Shown one piece after another: positions 40,640 to 52,263 of a stretch of DNA of 64,000 nt; position 1 is the first letter of the stretch; each line of letters begins with the position of its first letter. The position numbers were made by a program, and so were the translations under genes. The DNA lies in the NCBI GenBank assembly GCA_030998225.1, contig JAPYXD010000308.1:1746001-1810000 (forward strand). Direction: 5' to 3'. The notes beneath the pieces were generated by a model. It was not told the DNA's origin, did not search any database, and saw nothing but the letters and a program-made list of their open reading frames with translations. Source of the stretch: Diplolepis rosae (taxonomy: Eukaryota; Arthropoda; Insecta; Hymenoptera; Diplolepididae).

Positions 40640-41126
40640 ATTGGCTGCCAATCTTCACACGGAAATGATGGCGATCATGAAGTCTCGGAGAATTTACCAG
40701 GAAATATCGACGATTTGAGTACTAATGACGCAAGTGACGACAACATGAACGATGAAAGTGATTCATCGTCAAAAAAGTAACATCAGTATTCATTCGGAAC
40801 AAGACGTAAATAGCGTCTTAGAGCACGAAAGTGATACAAATACTGAAGAAAATCACAATAATGTAGACGAAAATCCTGATCTTGATCCTAATTCGAATGT
40901 CGATAATATTAAGCATCATGTTGATCTTTTTCTGCATCAAAATAGTGATCTGACTTTTACAGAAATTTTCATTAGCTTAATGAATCTGTTTTGGAAAAAT
41001 AAACTGACGAAAACCGCTTTGAATGACATTTTGCAGCTCTGGCGTGATTTGTTTCACAAACCTCAAATCCGAAAGGCGATCTCACGAGTGGCAATATGGT
41101 TAGAGAAAAAAAATACAAAAAATTGA
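40640..41126 (+). pseudogene. Acidic N-terminal ORF fragment
   Basis: A coding-like frame reads GNDGDHEVSENLPGNIDDLS and SDDNMNDESDSSSKK, then a stop near 40778. A second frame continues with ENHNNVDENPDLDPNSNVDN and a helical part LTFTEIFISLMNLFWKNKL, TKTALNDILQLWRDLFHKP to 41126. The acidic linker plus short helical domain is common at the start of transposase-like ORFs. It may or may not belong to the fragment that follows at 41930. No domain is named with confidence. Confidence 0.45.
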
Positions 41127-41929
41127 AGACTCAAAGCACGGTTCTGCAAGGGTCAGTTACAGAAATTACAGGGGGTGAATCTTATAGACTTTTTAACGCT
41201 GAAAAGTAATCCGGCCGCTTAATGTGCAAGTTTGAGTTTATAATAGTGGTCATGGTCGTCAGTATTGGGGATTCAATGAACCATTGCCACCAATCACATC
41301 GAGTATAAATGGTAACTGTTACGAATCACAGTTTAGACTATGACATCTATGTATGTTTGAACAACGCTTGTCACTTATTTCTGTGTAACATAGTCACGTT
41401 TGTATCCTCTAATAGTCGAGATTCGAGTAGGGCTAGTCGAATGGGAATAGACCACGTGTAACCACGGCGCACTTACTCGATCAACACTGTTGTGATCGTT
41501 GCGTTCCTGTATCGTTGGGTGTATAATATAAAGGATACAATCGACAAAAACGCTTAATATATTTAAATTTTCTAAGCGATTATTTCGTATTGTTTTGCAA
41601 AAAGTTATTTTTAGAGCTACTTTTCCAATCAGTTCTTTTGAGAGCTAAACTTGCATTAACTTCTCTGCTTAGAATAGTATTTGTAAACAGATCTTTGAAA
41701 GGTTTTTTATTACTAACTACGGTTTTGAGAAACTTATTCTTTTTTTTACGAAGAAAAAATGTCAAAACGAGTTTGCGTTAATCCTCCTGACAAATTTTAT
41801 TATATCTATGGCAGATATGCTACAGAAAAATGAAGACAAGAAATTACAAAATCGTATAAAGTAAACTATCAAAATTATTTTGGGATAGAATTGAGTAATC
41901 TTGATAAAACTTCTTACACAGTGTCTTAA
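41127..41929. other. Non-coding stretch
   Basis: Mixed composition without recognised repeat borders. The pair of opposing frames near 41580-41781 shares low-complexity Leu/Lys-rich sequence and carries no motif. Confidence 0.4.
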
Positions 41930-43195
41930 ATGATCTCGTCAGAGATTTAAGCCCTACTAAAGATAATGCTGAACTTCTTGGATCGAGATTGAAGGAATTT
42001 CTCGAGTTTTTTCACAACATGAGACGCTGGTGTATTGCAAAGATGTGGCTGGTTTGCTGAAACGCTTAGGAGCTGAAAAATATGATCATACTGATTGGAG
42101 GCTGTTCATTGATTCCTGCAAAAGAAGTTTGAAGGCGGTGTTCTCTTTGACAACGGCAATGAATATGCTTCCGTACCTATTGCTCACTCTGTACACTTGA
42201 AAGAGACTTACTACTGTGGGCAAAAACTAAGGTGGATTTTTAATTTAAACTTCGCGGGCTAACCGATTCGGGCAAACACTTTTATTTTCATGTTGGCCCT
42301 GCTGTTACTGACATCTGTGCCAAATTTAATGTCAATATCATCATTTGTTACATAGTAACGCTTGTGTTTTCTAAACGACTGAAAGTGATTTTTTCGATTT
42401 TTACAATGTCTGAATTTGTTGGGCAAAGAAATGCCATTAAATTTTGTTAGCGGAATGAAATTTCAGTTGCGGAAACGTTCAGAATGTTGCAGAAGGCCTT
42501 CGGCGATTTGTCCATGTCGCAGAAAAATGTTTCTAAGTGGTACAAAGACCTCGAAGAAGGCAGAGGACGTGCTGATGACTTGGAACGCCCCGGACGACCA
42601 TTTCGCCAAAAACTCAACGCATATCGTTCCACAACCACCACATTCCCCTGATTTGGCTCCGTATGACTTCTGGCTATTCCCCAAACTCAAAAGACCACTC
42701 CGAGGACACCGTTTTGACACGATTGAAGAGATACAAGCCGACTCGAAGAAGAATTTGAAGGCAATTCCGGAAATCAATATTAGAAAAATAATAAAAGACG
42801 ACAATTTCGAAAAAATAATTACTTCCGTTGAGAAAGACGCATGGCTGAGCTTCAAAAGCGTTGTTGATAGATTTCTAGGAAATAAAAAACGTCCACAGTT
42901 CTGATATATTGTAAAAAATTTGCTTAATAGTTACGAAAATTTAGGGTGTAACATGAGCATAAAAGTGCACTTTTTAAACTGTCATTTGGATTATTTTCTA
43001 GAAAACTTAGGGAGTGTCAGTAGTGAACAAGGCGAAAGGTTCCACGAGGACATCAAGAGAATGGAGAAGAGGTACCAAGGAAGGTGGAACGTCAATATGC
43101 TGGAAAATTACTGTATGTGCCTTAAAGGAGACAACTACAACGCATTTCACAAACGAAGGAGTCAAAAGCGTTGTTTTACTCTGTTACATCCCTGA
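41930..43195 (+). pseudogene. Repetitive arthropod ORF family, C-terminal part, interrupted
   Basis: Coding islands appear in several frames: RDLSPTKDNAELLGSRLKEF (about 41940-42010), YCKDVAGLLKRLGAEKYDHT then DWRLFIDSCKRSLKAV (about 42030-42140), and EYASVPIAHSVHLKETYY-like (about 42165-42215). Next comes a mariner insert. The family then resumes with EKDAWLSFKSVVDRFLGNKK (about 42830-42895), then LGCNMSIKVHFLNCHLDYF, EQGERFHEDIKRMEKRYQGR (42940-43080) and NYCMCLKGDN. I know these blocks as parts of one widely dispersed arthropod ORF whose N-terminus resembles 14401-14706. A solo LTR begins at 43182, near its C-terminal end. Function unknown to me. Confidence 0.7.
42405..42780 (+). pseudogene. 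Internally deleted mariner transposase fused to the host ORF
   Basis: From ATG at 42405: MSEFVGQRNAIKFC, stop, then RNEISVAETFRMLQKAFGD, KWYKDLEEGR and LERPGRP, which is the N-terminal DNA-binding part of a mariner transposase. It then jumps straight to VPQPPHSPDLAPYDFWLFP (third catalytic Asp region) and RGHRFDTIEEIQADSKKNL. The middle, with the first two catalytic Asp, is deleted. The plus-strand frame 42416-42904 runs from mariner C-terminal sequence directly into the EKDAWLSFKSVV block of the host ORF, an accidental fusion. Confidence 0.8.
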
Positions 43196-44949
43196 TATTT
43201 TAAAAAGTTTAATTCCTTTCGCCTGTGCCTAGGCAACCCAGTAAACGCTCAGGGATATAACTGATATATGTCTCCTCATTACAACGCTAATAGTAGGAAA
43301 CACCTGTCGGAAATTATCTGAGATCGACAAGGTAGTCGAGTTGCATAAAACAAGAAAACAGCCTTACAGTCGGTAATGTACGAAATCAGAATAATAAACA
43401 TTAACATAATTATTTGACAAAAAGAAATAACAATAACTTTCATTATGTTTAACAACAGTCGTTAAATAGCTAATAAAAATAATTAAACACCAGTACATAA
43501 TAATCGGCAATGACCAATAATGGATAATCAATAACATCAATCACATTATTGGGGATTCGCAAGATAACATAAATAATATTTCAAAATATAGACACTAAAA
43601 GATTATGTATTACATAAATACTATAAGAAAATAAGATTAAAAACTAATGTATAAAATAATAGATAAGTCAGTGCATTTGTAACTTAATACAATTGCACCG
43701 ACCTGTCAACATATACATATTATGTAGTATAGCTGAAAAAACGAGAGAAAGATGTACCGCATTGAGCGTAAATGAACTTTGATCCCGATAGTATGACCTG
43801 TGTGGGAACACGCCGCGAGTTCATGCATTTACGCGATTGTCAGCAAGTATGGTCAATGACATTGCTGCCAGACGCGTGCCGATCCATCGAGTAGCAAGGT
43901 ACGTGCCGATCCACGAAAATATGAATGCTCTCCCACTATAGGAATAATCAATAATATATAAACCCCAGATTTACCTCTGAAAGTTGTCTTTTCGCTAGTA
44001 GCTGTTCAGTATTCAAGATCTTAACGTCAGTAATCACTCCGTCCGCAAGTCATACTGTCGGTGTCACGAATTGACCCTTGGATATTCGTAAATCGGTATC
44101 TTATACAAAGATTACCTCGGTACTTGGTAAATATAATCCCTGGTCCTTAAGTGGTGCAAGTCCGGTGGTCGTGAATTAATAAGTGCCGTTAAATACGTGT
44201 ATCGTCGTATTAAGTCGAGTTCTGAGAGTTAAATCTACGGAAAACGAACTTAACCAGTGTTTAGCAAGCAAGTTGGATTGTCTGATACGCTTCCTGTACT
44301 ACTTGACTAGCACTACTTAACTCCAGCCAGGATTGTGCCGTTATCCTGCTATCAACAAGGAGAACTATACGACAAAACTATTTCTCTTGCCTTTTCAAGC
44401 AAGGAAAAAGCGTAAGATATATATATATATAAGCATCTCAAAACTTATTATATTAACTATAACGCCAATTTTAGTGCGTGAATTGTGCACCTAGGCATCT
44501 TGAAACCTAGTATATTAGCATAAAACGCACGCAATAAACCACGGAAGTCACATATATAGGCATCTCAAAACCTGTATTATTGACTTATATAGACGCACAC
44601 TTTTAATGCATGAGTTACACATATAGGCATCTCAAAACCTGTATTATTAACTCATAAACGCATAAAACCCTTAATATTGCCTTCTCATCCTGAGAAGTAG
44701 TATAAGTCATACACATAAGCATCTCAAAATTTATTGTATATCTATCTTTAATTAATAAAGCTTGTACACTGCAATATAATTAAATTTGTTATTACTGTGA
44801 ACAACTCGAGCCGCATAGGTTTGACTAGTGGCCACGATCCCACACAAAAATATAAATAATCAGAATTTACCACTCTGATTTAATCAACAAACTTTCCTCC
44901 CTTTTCCTAATTTTCCCAACCTACCCTCGCCTTAGCTCGGGACGTAACA
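43182..44949 (+). mobile_element. Solo LTR (copy 2), same family as 3590-7789
   Basis: Begins TGTTACATCCC and ends GGGACGTAACA. Flanking tetramers ACTC (43178-43181) and ATTC (44950-44953) match at 3 of 4. A TATA box lies at about 43954 (AATATATAAACC), followed by CCAGATTTACCTCTGA as in copy 1. An AATAAA signal is near 44754. Length 1.77 kb. No internal retrotransposon region is present, so it is a solo LTR. It interrupts the C-terminal end of the repetitive ORF. Confidence 0.75.
44430..44735 (+). repeat. Five ~65-bp tandem repeats in the LTR transcript region
   Basis: GCATCTCAAAACCTGTATTA-like units begin near 44432, 44494, 44559, 44626 and 44718. The intervals are about 62, 65, 67 and 92 bp. 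Each carries a following AAACGCA-type segment. They lie between the TATA box and the AATAAA signal, so they would be in every transcript end of the parent retrotransposon. Copy 1 does not show the array. Confidence 0.75.
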
Positions 44950-45089
44950 ATTCGAACTAAATAAAATTTTAAAAACAGATACACGACGATATGTTTTTAT
45001 GAGCAAAACACTTTAACATTTTAAAAGTAACATAAAGTGATGCAAATTAATATCCAATAAAGGAAATCAAAAAAATGAGTGAATTTTTT

Positions 45090-45370
45090 CTGACTGGATC
45101 AACATCAACTTCTTATCTTGCCTTCGCTAGCTGGATCATCATCATTATCATCAACATTTAATCTTGTGTCCATTGGCTAGATCATCATCATTATTATCAT
45201 ATGATCTTATCTTCACTGCCTAGATCAACATCATTTTCTTATCTTGCCTTCGCTGGCTGAACGATCACCATCGTCTGATCTCGCCTTTACCGGCTACTCC
45301 ATCTTCTAATCTTTCCTCCATTGTCTGGATCATCAACTTTTGATATTGACTCCAATGACTGGATGTTACC
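45090..45370 (+). repeat. Minisatellite-like array (CTGGATCATCATC)
   Basis: About six degenerate units of roughly 45-55 bp share GGCTGGATCATCATCATT and TCTTATCTTGCCTTCGC. CATCAT runs dominate. The array has no long reading frame of interest. Confidence 0.7.
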
Positions 45371-47929
45371 TTGATTTTGTTATATTAGATTCGTCATTTT
45401 GGAATAATTTAATAAGAATTTTACCCTCTCATTGCTAATAAGAATGTGCAACGTGACAAGAGTTGTCTAACATAATGATTCATTGGATCCCTAATACTAA
45501 CCAGCATGACCAGTGTTATAAACTCAAAGTTGCATATTCAAGCTAAACGAAATCGTACACCGGTAATCAAAAATGGATTTTGAAGCTGAAAAATAGAACC
45601 TATATAATGCCGTTTTCGGAAATAAGAAGAATCCGTCCCCCACAATATTTTGGTTGTTATAGAAGTAATTCACATTAAAAAAATTATTTAAACATTAAAA
45701 TTTTTTTCAGTTGATACTTCAGGTGAATTTATCTTGTAATGGGAGCCACTTACCCCGCAATATGGATCAAATCCGAGCGGGGCACCCAGACCATGCTTAT
45801 CCTGCTACGGCCTTTATACGATTTTACATTAGGTTGAATATGGAACCTGTTCGGACCGCTTTGAGATATATCAAGATTTCGAGAATTACACTTAACTTAA
45901 ATTTCTTGTCTTCGTGAAATAAAATAAAATGAGATAACATCTCTTATGTCAATACTGAAACATTTCGACTTTTTTTTTAATTTTATCAATTTTGAATTTT
46001 TGAAAAGCAATTTTGGCCTGAATTAAAAACAAACACGTTGAACCTCGAGATGTTTGGTGTGGCTTCCTTCTATGGATGGGTTGTCAGCAATAAAAAATTT
46101 CTCCATGCGAAGTTCCCCGAGCAGATTCGACACCTGTTAATAACTTTCGAGTCAAGTCCCCGGAGGAAGCTCCCCATGGCGATTCGACCACCTCGGACTG
46201 CTCCAAAATTTAACCACTCTAATTTTATTTGGGAAGCACTACGTCGTGGTGTCTCCCTAGATAGGAGTTCACCCTACTGATAGCGCGGGGTGATCCAACC
46301 AAGCCTTTTAGATTTTAAAAAGAAAACCCTCCGAATTAATTTTGTTATTTTATTTCACCCCCCCCCCCACCCCCTTTTTATTTTCAAATCCCGGATTTAT
46401 TCCGTATAAGATAAAGCAAAGCCTCTTAGTTCCTATCTGAAGGGGGACGGGAAACATCGGCGATCGAATTCTCAAAGGACCAGGTGCGGTGATGCTATAA
46501 TGCACGTCACCTGACTCCGAGCTTCGATCTGATTGTCTGCAAATGTCGCGAAGAGTGATAAGTCCTCACCTTTTGCAGGCGCGGCACCGGACTAATTTTT
46601 GAGGATCTGCAACCAAGCACATCACCTCGGATTTCCACATCTTTGATAAACTCACACCTTAATTAACAAGCGCGCGCCTCGATTAGCGACCGTGATCAAA
46701 TCCAATGCGATCAATGAATTACAAAATTGATATACGAGATTTTTCCCCCCTTACAGACCGTTTTAGAGATAGAAATTGGTGTCAGAAGGAAGGTAACGTT
46801 TTCGCGGTTATAATGATGTATTTCATATTTCAAAAGGTCGCATATTACGTCCGGTGGCGGCGTTTGAAAATTCGTATGCGCTGAAAAGAGAAGGCATGCC
46901 GCGCGTTGACAAGGAGAGCGTTTTTCCCCTATGCCGTTCCTCCTGGGACGGATTACGGTGTCTGAAAGACATGGATGGTCTAAGTGCTCGCTGATTGGAG
47001 GCCCGTGTCCCCAGGCGCCAATCACACGCGATCTCTGAGTGGACGCCCGCTCCTATTGGGTAGCAGTATGGGAAAGTTCAAATCTCATCCTAGGACCCGA
47101 AATGTTCTACGGACAAATGAGAAGATGATCAGATAGTAGCGCATTATTTATTTATACATAAGATTGGCATTTTTCTCATCATTCGCAGTGTCTATATTAC
47201 TCTTAGCGTTTACGAGTTAATTAAAGAATTTATATTTTTATTAAATTAATGTAAATTTATTTAATTTTTAATTTATAATGATATTTTTATACAACAAAAA
47301 TTTACAATTACTAATTAATTAGTGTAGTGTCCGAATATTTGATTCATTAATTTTTCTATTATTCGTAAACTGTCCACATGCGCAGAAATAAATAAAGCCA
47401 TAATAAATAATGTAAAAGAAAGAAAAAGAGAGATGAACGTGGGACGCCCATCCAGCGACCACGCACAGAGTTGCTTAACCTGGGTGATTGGTTGAGCGGT
47501 GGCAACCACAGGTTAGTGCGGCGCTCTCTGAGACTCCGAACGAAAATGTCTGTGAAAACGTGATCGCCGCGTTCGAGCCACATGCACTTCCGGTTTAGAA
47601 CTTAATGACTAATTACGAAGCGAGGACTTAACGAGACCTCGCGATTCTTTCGTGCCGGTTTTGTGTGAGTGTGTTCATTCTCATCTCGACTCTATTTTCA
47701 TGGTTTTCGCTTCCGTATTATGACAAAAAGTCGGAGACTTGAGGCTGGGCCGTCTCAATACCTAATCAGTAAATCATTAAACTATATATACCATTGAAAA
47801 CAGAAGAGGCCTAAGTTTCTGTAAATTTTACGCCAAAAAATATCAGCAACATGAGCGGCTATGTACCATGGCTATGTCTTAGGGGCAAAACATACTTTGC
47901 AAATTTTATTCGGATGAGAATATTTAATA
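45371..47929. other. Intergenic region without recognised gene
   Basis: A C run (about 46361-46371) and a GC-richer block at 46440-47100 with several CCAAT-type boxes (GATTGGAGG, CGCCAATCA, TATTGGGT at about 46995-47060) stand out, but no start site or exon follows that I can support. Plus-strand frames 45711-45917 and 46038-46280 show no domain. 47430-47600 has another GATTGG-rich, GC-richer patch. Confidence 0.35.
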
Positions 47930-47959
47930 TGAGGCGTTCTATGATCGAAAGGCCTAGGG

Positions 47960-48245
47960 GGATAAGCTTGTAAAAATCGTCCCCGCACTTACTAAGCCCA
48001 TATTGGCACTATATATTGACATCTATGTAAATATAAAATCCTGTAAAATTCAACCTTAAAATTTTGTTTTTTGGGAAATATGGAGGAGAGTAATAAAATT
48101 AAAAAATGGGTTATTCTCGAAGACGACTCAACCAATTTTGACGAAAAAAATATATATTGTAGTAACCAGAAAGACTACTTTTAGAAAAAAGTTTGGATAT
48201 TTTTGGATAAAAAATAGGGAGGAAAAATGCTTTCAAACATTGAAT
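47960..48245 (+). repeat. Dispersed repeat, inverted partner at 57560-57850
   Basis: GTAGTAACCAGAAAGACTAC, AAAAAGTTTGGAT and GCACTATATATTGACATCTA match the reverse complement of 57560-57850 in order. I estimate about 85 percent identity. It lies immediately left of the irritans-like mariner. No ORF. Confidence 0.75.
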
Positions 48246-48770
48246 TGTTTTTAAGGTTTTGTTCTAGAGGTACATCTCCAGTATTTTTCTGTAACACACC
48301 TTGAAATGCTTGCTTCAACATATAACTCCGTGACTTCTTAGAAGATGGTGATGTTATCGTAAATATGTTATTACTCTAAGAGAATACCATCTAATATCAG
48401 TGCGTATGCAAAGTTTCAAGTCAGTACGTTGATTAAAAAATTTTTTACAGCCAGTTGAATTTAGTTTTTCATTGTTAAAACAAAAACATGGAAAATAGCG
48501 AGTTTCGCGTGCTTTTTAAACATTATTTCCTACGAGGAAAATCAATAAAAGAAATTGAAAAAAGCTCGCAAGATATTATGAGGAGTCCGCTCCATCGCAT
48601 GGTATGGTCCCATAGTGGGTCCACTCATATAGGAGAAAAGGGGAACGAATTGTAGTGTTTGCTATCAACAAGTGGTGGCGCTACTGTCGCTACCGATGTT
48701 CTTTTTAACCTGTTGTAACCATAGCAACCATAGTTTAATATTCTTTTGATAAAATCCGATGGTTTTCGCC

Positions 48771-50183
48771 ATCGCTAGCTGCAACCCATGGTCTAGCATC
48801 CAGCGGCGAACACGGCACATTACCTGACCGAGACGCAGTAGGGCAGCCTCTACATCCCTTGCGGAGATGAGAGCCGCCACTTCGTCTGCGTACCCGATCA
48901 GGAAGCAGCCATCAGGCATTTCCATGCGAAGGATCCCGTCATAGGAGGCGTTCCATATGTCGGGACCCAGGATAGAGCCTTGGGCTGCTCCCGCCGTGAG
49001 CTCTTTGCGTCTTGGGCCATCCTCTGTATCATAGACAATGAAGCGGTCCTTCAAATAGTCTCCGATAAGTCGGAGAAGGTACTGGGGTACCTGGAAGTCC
49101 CGATTCAGAGTCTTCAGCGCGTCAACCCGCCTCACGGAATTGAAGGCATTTCTGACGTCTAGCGTCGCCAAGAGGCAGACGAGTCTGGAGTAATGGTTAC
49201 CTCTCTCCGCGCTCTTGGCAGCTTTCACTACCTCCTGGAGAGCATCTACCCGTTCGAAAGCCGTATTGCCTCTCGGACAAGTCTCCAGCGGGAGTAAAAA
49301 ACACCGGCCCTGAGGCAAGAGTTGTACATGTTAAGCAAGAGCTCCGGATGACTCCTCGCAATTGCCTTCAGCACTTCAGCCGGCAATCCATCCGGACCCG
49401 GAGCCTTTCTGTTCTTCAAAGAACACACAGCTCTTCTGAGCTCCACCAGTGTGAATGGTGGAGCCTCCAGGTCATCCGGTTTCCGTGGATCCTCAGACCG
49501 CTTTGGATGAGTGGGGAATAGGGCATCGACAATCCTGTCCATCGTTTCTGCTTCCATCGGGGCATTCTTAGCGAAAGCCCCAAGTTTCCGCATCACAATT
49601 TTATACCCTAGTCCTCACGGATCGTTGTTCAGATCATCCCGCAGTCTGTTCCAGCATCGATGCTTACTGGTTTTGATGGCCCGACCTAGGGCTCTCTTCG
49701 CCACCAGATATTCGGCTCTTCTCAGGGCCGCATTGCGGTCGCTCTTTTTGGCTCGTTGAGCCACGCGCCTGCATCTTAGGCACTTCCTTCGGAGCCCCGA
49801 AATTTCATCTGTCCACCAATAAGCAATAACGCTTTGGCGTTAAAATCTCCGGCCACTATCAGCTCCCCTTCCATGAATATGGCTCCGTCTTCCAGGCAAT
49901 CTAGCTTTGCCTGGAAGTCGCCTATGCTCTCATTTGGGGTGAGGTAGCAGCTGATAAAATTTATCTGGCTGCATCTCACCCAGACATAGCCTCTTCCCGA
50001 CCCGTGATGCGACACCAAGTGTCGCCGCGTGTCAGGAATCCAGATGGATACTGTACCGAGGACGTCGCGAAACCAGCCTGCCTCAGTGCTGTCTCGGTAC
50101 TGTTCGCTGACGATCACTACGTCAGCGCTCTTCTCGAGACAGATCTGAGCAAGCAGGTCCTTGGCCGTCCTGCTTCTATTCAA
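48771..50183 (-). pseudogene. ORF2 remnant: endonuclease and reverse transcriptase, copy 2
   Basis: Starts in QGNLNRSRTAKDLLAQ-type sequence at about 50190. The endonuclease has SADVVIVSEQY and ELIVAGDFNAKA. A deletion then joins directly to the YWWTDEISGLRRKCL linker (frameshifted), followed by RKAPGPDGLPAEVLKAI. A second deletion joins AGVFYSRW to QYGFR-like sequence at about 49280-49250. Then come motif A TLDVRNAFNSVRR, motif B GAAQGSILGPDIWN and the active-site position GYADEVAAL, where the second catalytic Asp is Glu. It ends LDHGLQLAMAKT. Inactive. Confidence 0.88.
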
Positions 50184-51292
50184 ATTCCCCTGCAGAACCT
50201 TTATGAAGAGCGGCCATATTTTTTAGGGCTTCTTGGAAGACCCTGCAATTTCCCGACCCCGCTACGTGCCCTACTGCCACACCTGTGCACAGGAAGCACT
50301 TGGGGATGGCTTTGCAGTCAGCCACCTTATGCTCACCGCTGCCACACCTGTAGCACTGTGTGCTTTGGTCAGGCCCCTTGCAGGTCCGGCTTTCATGGCC
50401 GAAGCCGAGGCATCTGAAGCAGCGTGTAATCTGCTCTCGCTGCCTCAGCCTACAGCTGATCCACCCAATGCATATGCGTGCTGACTCAAGGAGACGCGCA
50501 GCTGCCTCCTCCTCTATGGAGATGACAGCCATGCGCTGCCCAATCGCATTTGGTCTGGTCAGACGCACTTCTAGCCTCCCCTCATAACTCTGCATCTTTT
50601 CTCGAAGGGAAAGCACCACCTCTTCTACAGTCGTGCAACTGTCCATGTCCCTGATCTCCAGGGTCGTCCTGGCGACCAGCACACGGACGCTGCCCGACTT
50701 TCCGATTGCTTCCTTTAAGGCATCAGTGAAGCCCTGTTTCCCCTAGGCCGTCGTTTTCCTTATCTCTATAAGGACGTCGCCACTCCTAGTTTTGCAAACG
50801 GCCTTGATTTCCGTTCCGCTCTCTTTAGGGTCGACCTTGCTACGAATCCCGGTCAGTATTTCGGCGTAGGTTTTACCCTCCGCAGGTCTGAGCGCGATCG
50901 CCTCAGGACGAAGCCGCCTCTTCGCTCGTTTTTTTCGGGAGGTTTTTGAGGGATCTGGCAGTGTTTTCGCCGCCTTCTCCCTTTTTCCCTCCTTCTTCTT
51001 CTTCTTCTTTTTGTCGTTTTGAACGACGGTCCATTCGTCGGAGGGCGGTTTCTGTACCGCCGCACTCCCCTTCTTCTTTTTTGCCAATTTGGCACCCTCT
51101 GCTGGTGCCAATGGAGAGGTGGAGGCCTGCCTTTTGGAGCTGCCTCCTCCAGCTATAGCGGCAAACATCCTCCTTCGTTGCTGCTGTTGCGCCCTGCGTG
51201 GGGGCTGCGACAGCAGCATATGTTGGCGTCCTTGGCGCCTCCTCTTTCTCCTTACCTTCTTTTTTGGAATTGTTTGACATCATATTAAGCAA
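50176..51292 (-). pseudogene. ORF1 (gag-like) with three zinc knuckles, copy 2
   Basis: From MSNNSKKEGKEKEEAPRTPT near 51280, a frameshift near 51170 leads to MFAAIAGGGSSKRQ. Lys-rich tracts and IALRPAEGKTYAEILTGIRS follow, then an in-frame TAG at 50743-50745, then TTVEEVVLSLREKM. The end has three zinc knuckles: CFRCLGFGHESRTC and CYRCGSGEHKVADC (both C-x2-C-x4-H-x4-C) and a longer CFLC...H...C form. This is the usual ORF1 layout of the R1/TRAS group, an RNA-binding particle protein. One frameshift and one stop make it non-functional. Confidence 0.88.
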
Positions 51293-52211
51293 TTTTCCTC
51301 CATTAAGACGGTTCGCCCATCATGGGAGCCCTACCGCAGTAGGACTACTATCCCTGCCTGTATAAATCCCTAATTGCGTGTGTCGAAACCGAGAAGCGGA
51401 TTATCGGATGGTCGATCCTATCGGCACATTTAGTGAAGCTAATAAAAAGGTTACGGGACAGGCTCGCGCCATAATGATGCAAAAGGTTTAACGTCACCCC
51501 TATCGAGCGAGCGATGCCGGGTCCGCCCCGACACCTGACCAGGACTTCAGGCTAGACGGTGTGCGATTTATCCTACGCAGCGTCGGATATAAGCAAATAC
51601 TGAACAGGTAATCCTTCATTCCTGCGCCCGGACGTCCATGATTTCAACCCCGACATTGGCTCCAGACAGTAGGATCGTGAGCGGTTTTCCCAGATTAACA
51701 TGTGGTTTCACGGGATCTTTGCCCTTCGCGGCCGAACACCGGAGGGACTTACGGTTACCCATATTCCTTCCACAGAGGTCCCATTCACTCAGCATCCCAT
51801 TCATTCTGGTGTGTGTGGGTGTCGGTGTTGTGCATGTGATTGTGGTGTGACCGCAAGAGCGCACGCGGGAAGATCAGCGTCATCACCGCATACACATTTG
51901 GGGCGATACCCCGATTAAGGGTCCCCCCGCATTCACTCTTTGTGCATTCATGCTGCATCAGGGAACCTGTTTAAGGTTCCCTGATGCTTTCGCTCCACAC
52001 CGCGTCCTCACGCGCTTGAAGGTCACAGAGAAACCGTCGTGGCGCGTGCGCCCGGAAAGCCCATCACTAGGGAAAGCCCGTCTATAGTACTCCCATGGAG
52101 GCCATCCTGACGGCGACAGCCCTGCTCCTGGAAGAGTCCTTTCGGCTATTACCGTTGGTGGGCTGCAGGACGCGTCTGCTCCGTGCTTGGCTCCGTGCTC
52201 CGGCAATGGCG

Positions 52212-52215
<4 letters not shown>
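51293..52215 (-). promoter_or_regulatory. 5' leader of the R1-like element, copy 2
   Basis: Matches 26203-27364 through most of its length, with the same ORF-proximal end (GGTTCGCCCATCATGGGAGC), the middle CTTTGCCCTTCGCGGCCGAA and the 5' tip. It lacks two blocks present in copy 1. The leader is far better conserved between the copies than the proteins are. Confidence 0.8.
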
Positions 52216-52259
<44 letters not shown>

Positions 52260-52263
52260 TTAA
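52216..52263 (+). repeat. TAA microsatellite at the retrotransposon 5' junction
   Basis: About 15 TAA repeats directly follow the element 5' tip. It could be the pre-existing target, or repeats added during 5' end joining. Copy 1 is not in such a repeat. Confidence 0.9.

Larger units (their letters stand above)
48733..52215 (-). mobile_element. R1-like non-LTR retrotransposon, copy 2 (decayed, 3'-truncated)
   Basis: On the minus strand: the 5' tip AACTCCGCCATTGCCGG at 52215, leader to 51293, ORF1 with zinc knuckles, then an endonuclease and reverse transcriptase remnant ending near 48771. Sequence beyond the reverse-transcriptase active-site region is missing, with no poly(A). The 5' end abuts a TAA microsatellite (52216-52260). 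Coding divergence from copy 1 is large although the leader is nearly the same. Confidence 0.85.

Noticed and set aside
46980..47070. CCAAT-box promoter of a host gene
   Set aside because: Three CCAAT-like boxes lie close together in a GC-richer patch, but no TATA or initiator arrangement, ORF or exon follows on either strand.
52216..52263. TAA run as evidence of a Dong-type element with TAA target specificity
   Set aside because: The adjoining retrotransposon has R1-like ORF1 knuckles and an AP-type endonuclease, and its sister copy at 22546 inserted in ordinary AT-rich DNA. One neighbouring microsatellite is not evidence of target choice.
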